A stretch of DNA of 36,658 nt. It comes from Nemertoderma westbladi (Eukaryota > Xenacoelomorpha > Nemertodermatida > Nemertodermatidae). The stretch covers positions 1 through 36,658 of the forward strand of contig JAUCBJ010007961.1 of assembly GCA_032718475.1 (NCBI GenBank), given 5' to 3'. The notes below the pieces were generated by a model. The model worked only from the letters and a program-made list of their open reading frames with translations, had not been told where the DNA came from and searched no databases. A program made the translations under genes and the position numbers. Position 1 is the stretch's first letter. Every line of letters begins with the position of its first letter. Shown piece by piece: positions 34,255 through 36,658 of this stretch.

Positions 34255-35625
34255 CGCACCGCCCACATCCCTGCGCCATCGTCAAGCCCTATTGGCCGCC
34301 ACGACCTCCGCCCACCCCTCAAACAAAGACCCACTGCCCGGACCAAGGCGATAGAAAGCCGCGCCCTCACCCACCCCAATACCGAACCACTAGGCTTCTC
34401 CTTCCACCCCTCCTTACAGGAGAGGTGTGTCGCAAGGTGGTGCAGGAAGTGGGAGGCTTCCTTCCACCAGACTCCGTCAGCAGTGACCGCGAGCGGAGTG
34501 AAGGTGAGTCGAAGCTGCTCAGAGATTTGGCTGTGGTGGTGCTTCTTCGAACTCTCTTTCGCCCGCAATATATTGTCCGTGGAGCGGTTGCGGTAGGAGG
34601 GAGCGTCAGCGTTTACAACGCATATGTCAAACGACGCCTCCATCTGCGGCTCCCACACACCACGGACAACTAGGTCAGTTCTGACCCCTGCCTCACCCAA
34701 GTACTGCCCCTCTCACAACATTACCTCTCGCCTAACAGCGCTCTCCCCCCATACCTTCGCACACAGCTCGCCTACCACATCCCTCATCTCGTCGTGCCGA
34801 CGAATGACGAGTCCACCCTTACGGCAATTGAGGGCGTGTTCCACTGTAAACTCGGCACCGCAGCCATCGCAATGGGATGGGAGGAGTGGAGGGGTGTATC
34901 CGTAGCGGAGACATAACGCGTCTCTAAAGGTCTCAGCCGACAGGTCAGTCTGTGGACCTTGGATGGCGTCACACTTAGCCAAGCCGTTGTTTTTGACTCC
35001 AGTTGTCTCCTTACCTTGCGCTGTCTCTCTGGATTCATCCGCTCCAGCACCCGAGTCCGCACCTCTGCAGCCCTCTCGTCCTCTAATTTGCGATTCCGGC
35101 GGGTGACATCCTGTATTTCAGAGACATATTCTGCGATTGACAAGGGAGAGTCCTCCCGAAGTGCAGAGGCAACGGCGGCCGTCCCCTCCTTAGATGTCTG
35201 GAACGCTGTCGCTGCCCGTCGAATCGGGTCTCTTAGCCCCAGCCCCCCATGAAGGACAGGCTGAAGAAGCAGCTCATGGTCTGTATGCGGTACAGGAACT
35301 CCGAAAAGGGCGGGCAAGAATCGAGATAGCAGGGCATTACGTAGGGGTTGGTAGGTGTCCAGATCTACATCGAAAACCCTCATTGAGAAATCCCATTCAG
35401 CTTGTAACGATTTTGTTAAGGCCGCTAGGGACTCTTGTGGATAAACCTTTGCCGCATCTGCCAGGATCTCGATATGTGACACCCATTGCTTTACCTTCTC
35501 CTCCAAGTAGGAGAAGCGTTCGGAATCTGCGCCCACGAACCCCCCAAGGAACCGCCAGCCTGCAACTATATTCTCCTCTTTCAATCCTAGTGTCACGAAT
35601 CGTTCTCTGGCTTCCTGGACCTATT
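34255..35625 (-). pseudogene. Broken C-terminal part of a retroelement polyprotein (RT thumb, zinc knuckle, endonuclease-like)
   Basis: Minus strand, in order: GGFVGADSERFSYLEEKVKQ to PVLHGGLGLRDP (35596 down to about 35270), a pattern seen after the catalytic core of some animal reverse transcriptases; TFRDALCLRY and a CCHC knuckle CDGCGAEFTVEHALNC; GGLVIRRHDEMRD; then GVRTDLVVRGVWEPQ and FDICVVNADAPSY, which resembles a restriction-like endonuclease C-terminus; and WVRARLSIALVRA. A frameshift of one base at about 34940-34965 and an in-frame TGA at 34713-34715 break it, and the catalytic RT core is missing upstream of 35625. GC-rich unlike its surroundings. The element class is uncertain. 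Confidence 0.7.
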
Positions 35626-35706
35626 CCTCACGTACAACTAATATAAATTTGCCAGGTTCGGGGAAGTAAGAAGTTGCGATTCACCAACTTATAAAATAAA
35701 TAACAC

Positions 35707-35829
35707 ATTCTAGAATTTTGTGTATTTATTAAATAGAATAAATGGCCTGCAGCGAACGATAATTCTTGCAATCTTTGAACGCCTATATCTCAGCTGTTTC
35801 TCAACGAAATTCAGATATTGTTACATATT
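35707..35829 (-). repeat. Right terminal inverted repeat
   Basis: Reverse complement of 33768-33890 with about six mismatches. It lies ~80 bp beyond the start of the retroelement fragment. Confidence 0.9.
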
Positions 35830-36111
35830 TAAATCCTTGCAACGCAAGCTTTTTAATGATATGAAAAAATTACGACTAATGTGAATAATGGCTATGATAC
35901 AGAGGGTGCGATTTCGCAAAAGACACTTTTTTAAAACGCTTATAAAAAAATTTAAAGGCAAAATCGAAAATTGCGGCTTCATGGGGTCATCGACGGTGAG
36001 TGGAACTAGTTGTGTTTCAAATTTCAAGCAATATGATAAAGATTTGTAGAAAAATCTGGGGGGCGGGGGGGTCCGTGTCATCTGAAAATGACACTATATG
36101 TGGGACATGGT
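35830..36111. other. Unique ~280-bp block between the inverted-repeat element and the satellite
   Basis: Neither satellite nor inverted-repeat sequence. It contains a G-run (36058-36071, one C interruption) followed by a perfect hairpin GTGTCAT/ATGACAC (36075-36094). A minus-strand ORF of 86 codons covers most of it but I recognise no domain. It may be a remnant of another insertion. Confidence 0.45.
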
Positions 36112-36658
36112 GTATAAGTTACTCAATAATATAACTATGTAAGTTGCTACATTATATAAGTTACTATATAACTTAACGATGTAAGTTGTTAAATTATATA
36201 AGTTACTATATAACATAACGATGTAAGTTGTTACATTATATAAGTTACTATATAACATAACTATGTAAGTTGCTACATTATATAAGTTACTATATATCAT
36301 AACGATGTAAGTTGCTACATTATATAAGTTACTATATTACATAACTATGTAAGTTGTTACATTATATAAGTTACTATATAACATAACGATGTAAGTTGTT
36401 ACATTATATAAGTTACTATATAATATAACTATGTAAGTTGTTACATTATATAAGTTACACAATAATATAACTATGTAAGTTGCTACATTATATAAGTTAC
36501 TATATAACTTAACGATGTAAGTTGTTACATTATATAAGTTACTATATAACATAACGATGTAAGTTGTTACATTATATAAGTTACTATATATCATAACGAT
36601 GTAAGTTGTTACATTATATAAGTTACTATAAAACATAACGATATAAGTTGCTACATTA
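36112..36658. repeat. 42-bp satellite, block C, runs off the window
   Basis: About 13 copies by length of the same monomer and orientation as blocks A and B, starting in a variant unit (GTATAAGTTACTCAATAATATAAC) and continuing to the last base. A related variant (AAGTTACACAATAATATAAC) recurs at ~36450. The array therefore extends beyond the window. Confidence 0.95.

Larger units (their letters stand above)
33768..35829. mobile_element. Inverted-repeat element (non-autonomous transposon) carrying captured gene pieces
   Basis: Inverted repeats at 33768-33890 and 35707-35829, 123 bp each with about six mismatches, flank ~1.8 kb. No transposase is present. Inside, reading on the minus strand from right to left, are a broken retroelement C-terminus and the end of an alpha-tubulin gene. 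A target duplication is not clear: TTAA lies close to both ends but not at matching offsets. It could be a non-autonomous DNA transposon that captured other sequences, or a composite made when a retroelement entered a fold-back element. Confidence 0.75.

Noticed and set aside
34425-35646. Plus-strand ORFs of 82-150 codons across the inverted-repeat element
   Set aside because: They are antisense shadows of the GC-rich retroelement fragment, which has recognisable motifs on the minus strand.

Overview
This window is a piece of an AT-rich animal genome, not a prokaryotic one. It carries a multi-exon gene with GT-AG introns whose exons join in frame into a fibroblast-growth-factor-receptor-type tyrosine kinase. 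It also holds a tRNA-derived SINE, an APE-type non-LTR retrotransposon, minisatellites and a very large satellite. Fourteen coding exons, mostly short introns (105-640 bp) and the animal-specific receptor architecture fit an invertebrate. I cannot fix the phylum from the sequence alone.

Layout. Positions 1-7.6 kb are repeat-rich and intergenic: a tRNA-derived SINE flanked by a 10-bp inverted repeat (646-784), a GTC microsatellite (1567-1633), a ~146-bp tandem repeat whose monomers each hold a CTCF-like 12-mer (1634-3330), a decayed retrotransposon tail (4535-4800) and a 63-bp minisatellite (5724-6724). Positions 7654-14417 hold 14 exons of the receptor gene on the + strand: signal peptide and acidic linker, three Ig domains, one membrane helix, juxtamembrane segment and a complete kinase domain. 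The exons sum to 2703 nt (901 codons) with every splice phase matching. The last coding exon(s) are not seen.

From 14412 to the window end the last visible intron is filled with a 42-bp satellite in three blocks (14412-21370, 24571-33690, 36112-36658; about 16.6 kb, roughly 395 copies by length). The first monomer overlaps the exon 14 / intron 14 junction, so most monomers carry a copy of the gene's own 5' splice site (AACGAT|GTAAGT). Two insertions interrupt the satellite. One is a ~3.2-kb APE-RT retrotransposon with one uninterrupted 957-codon ORF (21371-24570, probable target duplication ATAAGT). The other is a ~2.06-kb element with 123-bp terminal inverted repeats (33768-35829) that carries, on the minus strand, a broken retroelement C-terminus and the last 39 codons of an alpha-tubulin gene.

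The receptor is the only likely functional host gene. The rest is mobile or tandem DNA, and the most unusual feature is a giant satellite that begins exactly at a splice donor inside a developmental receptor gene.
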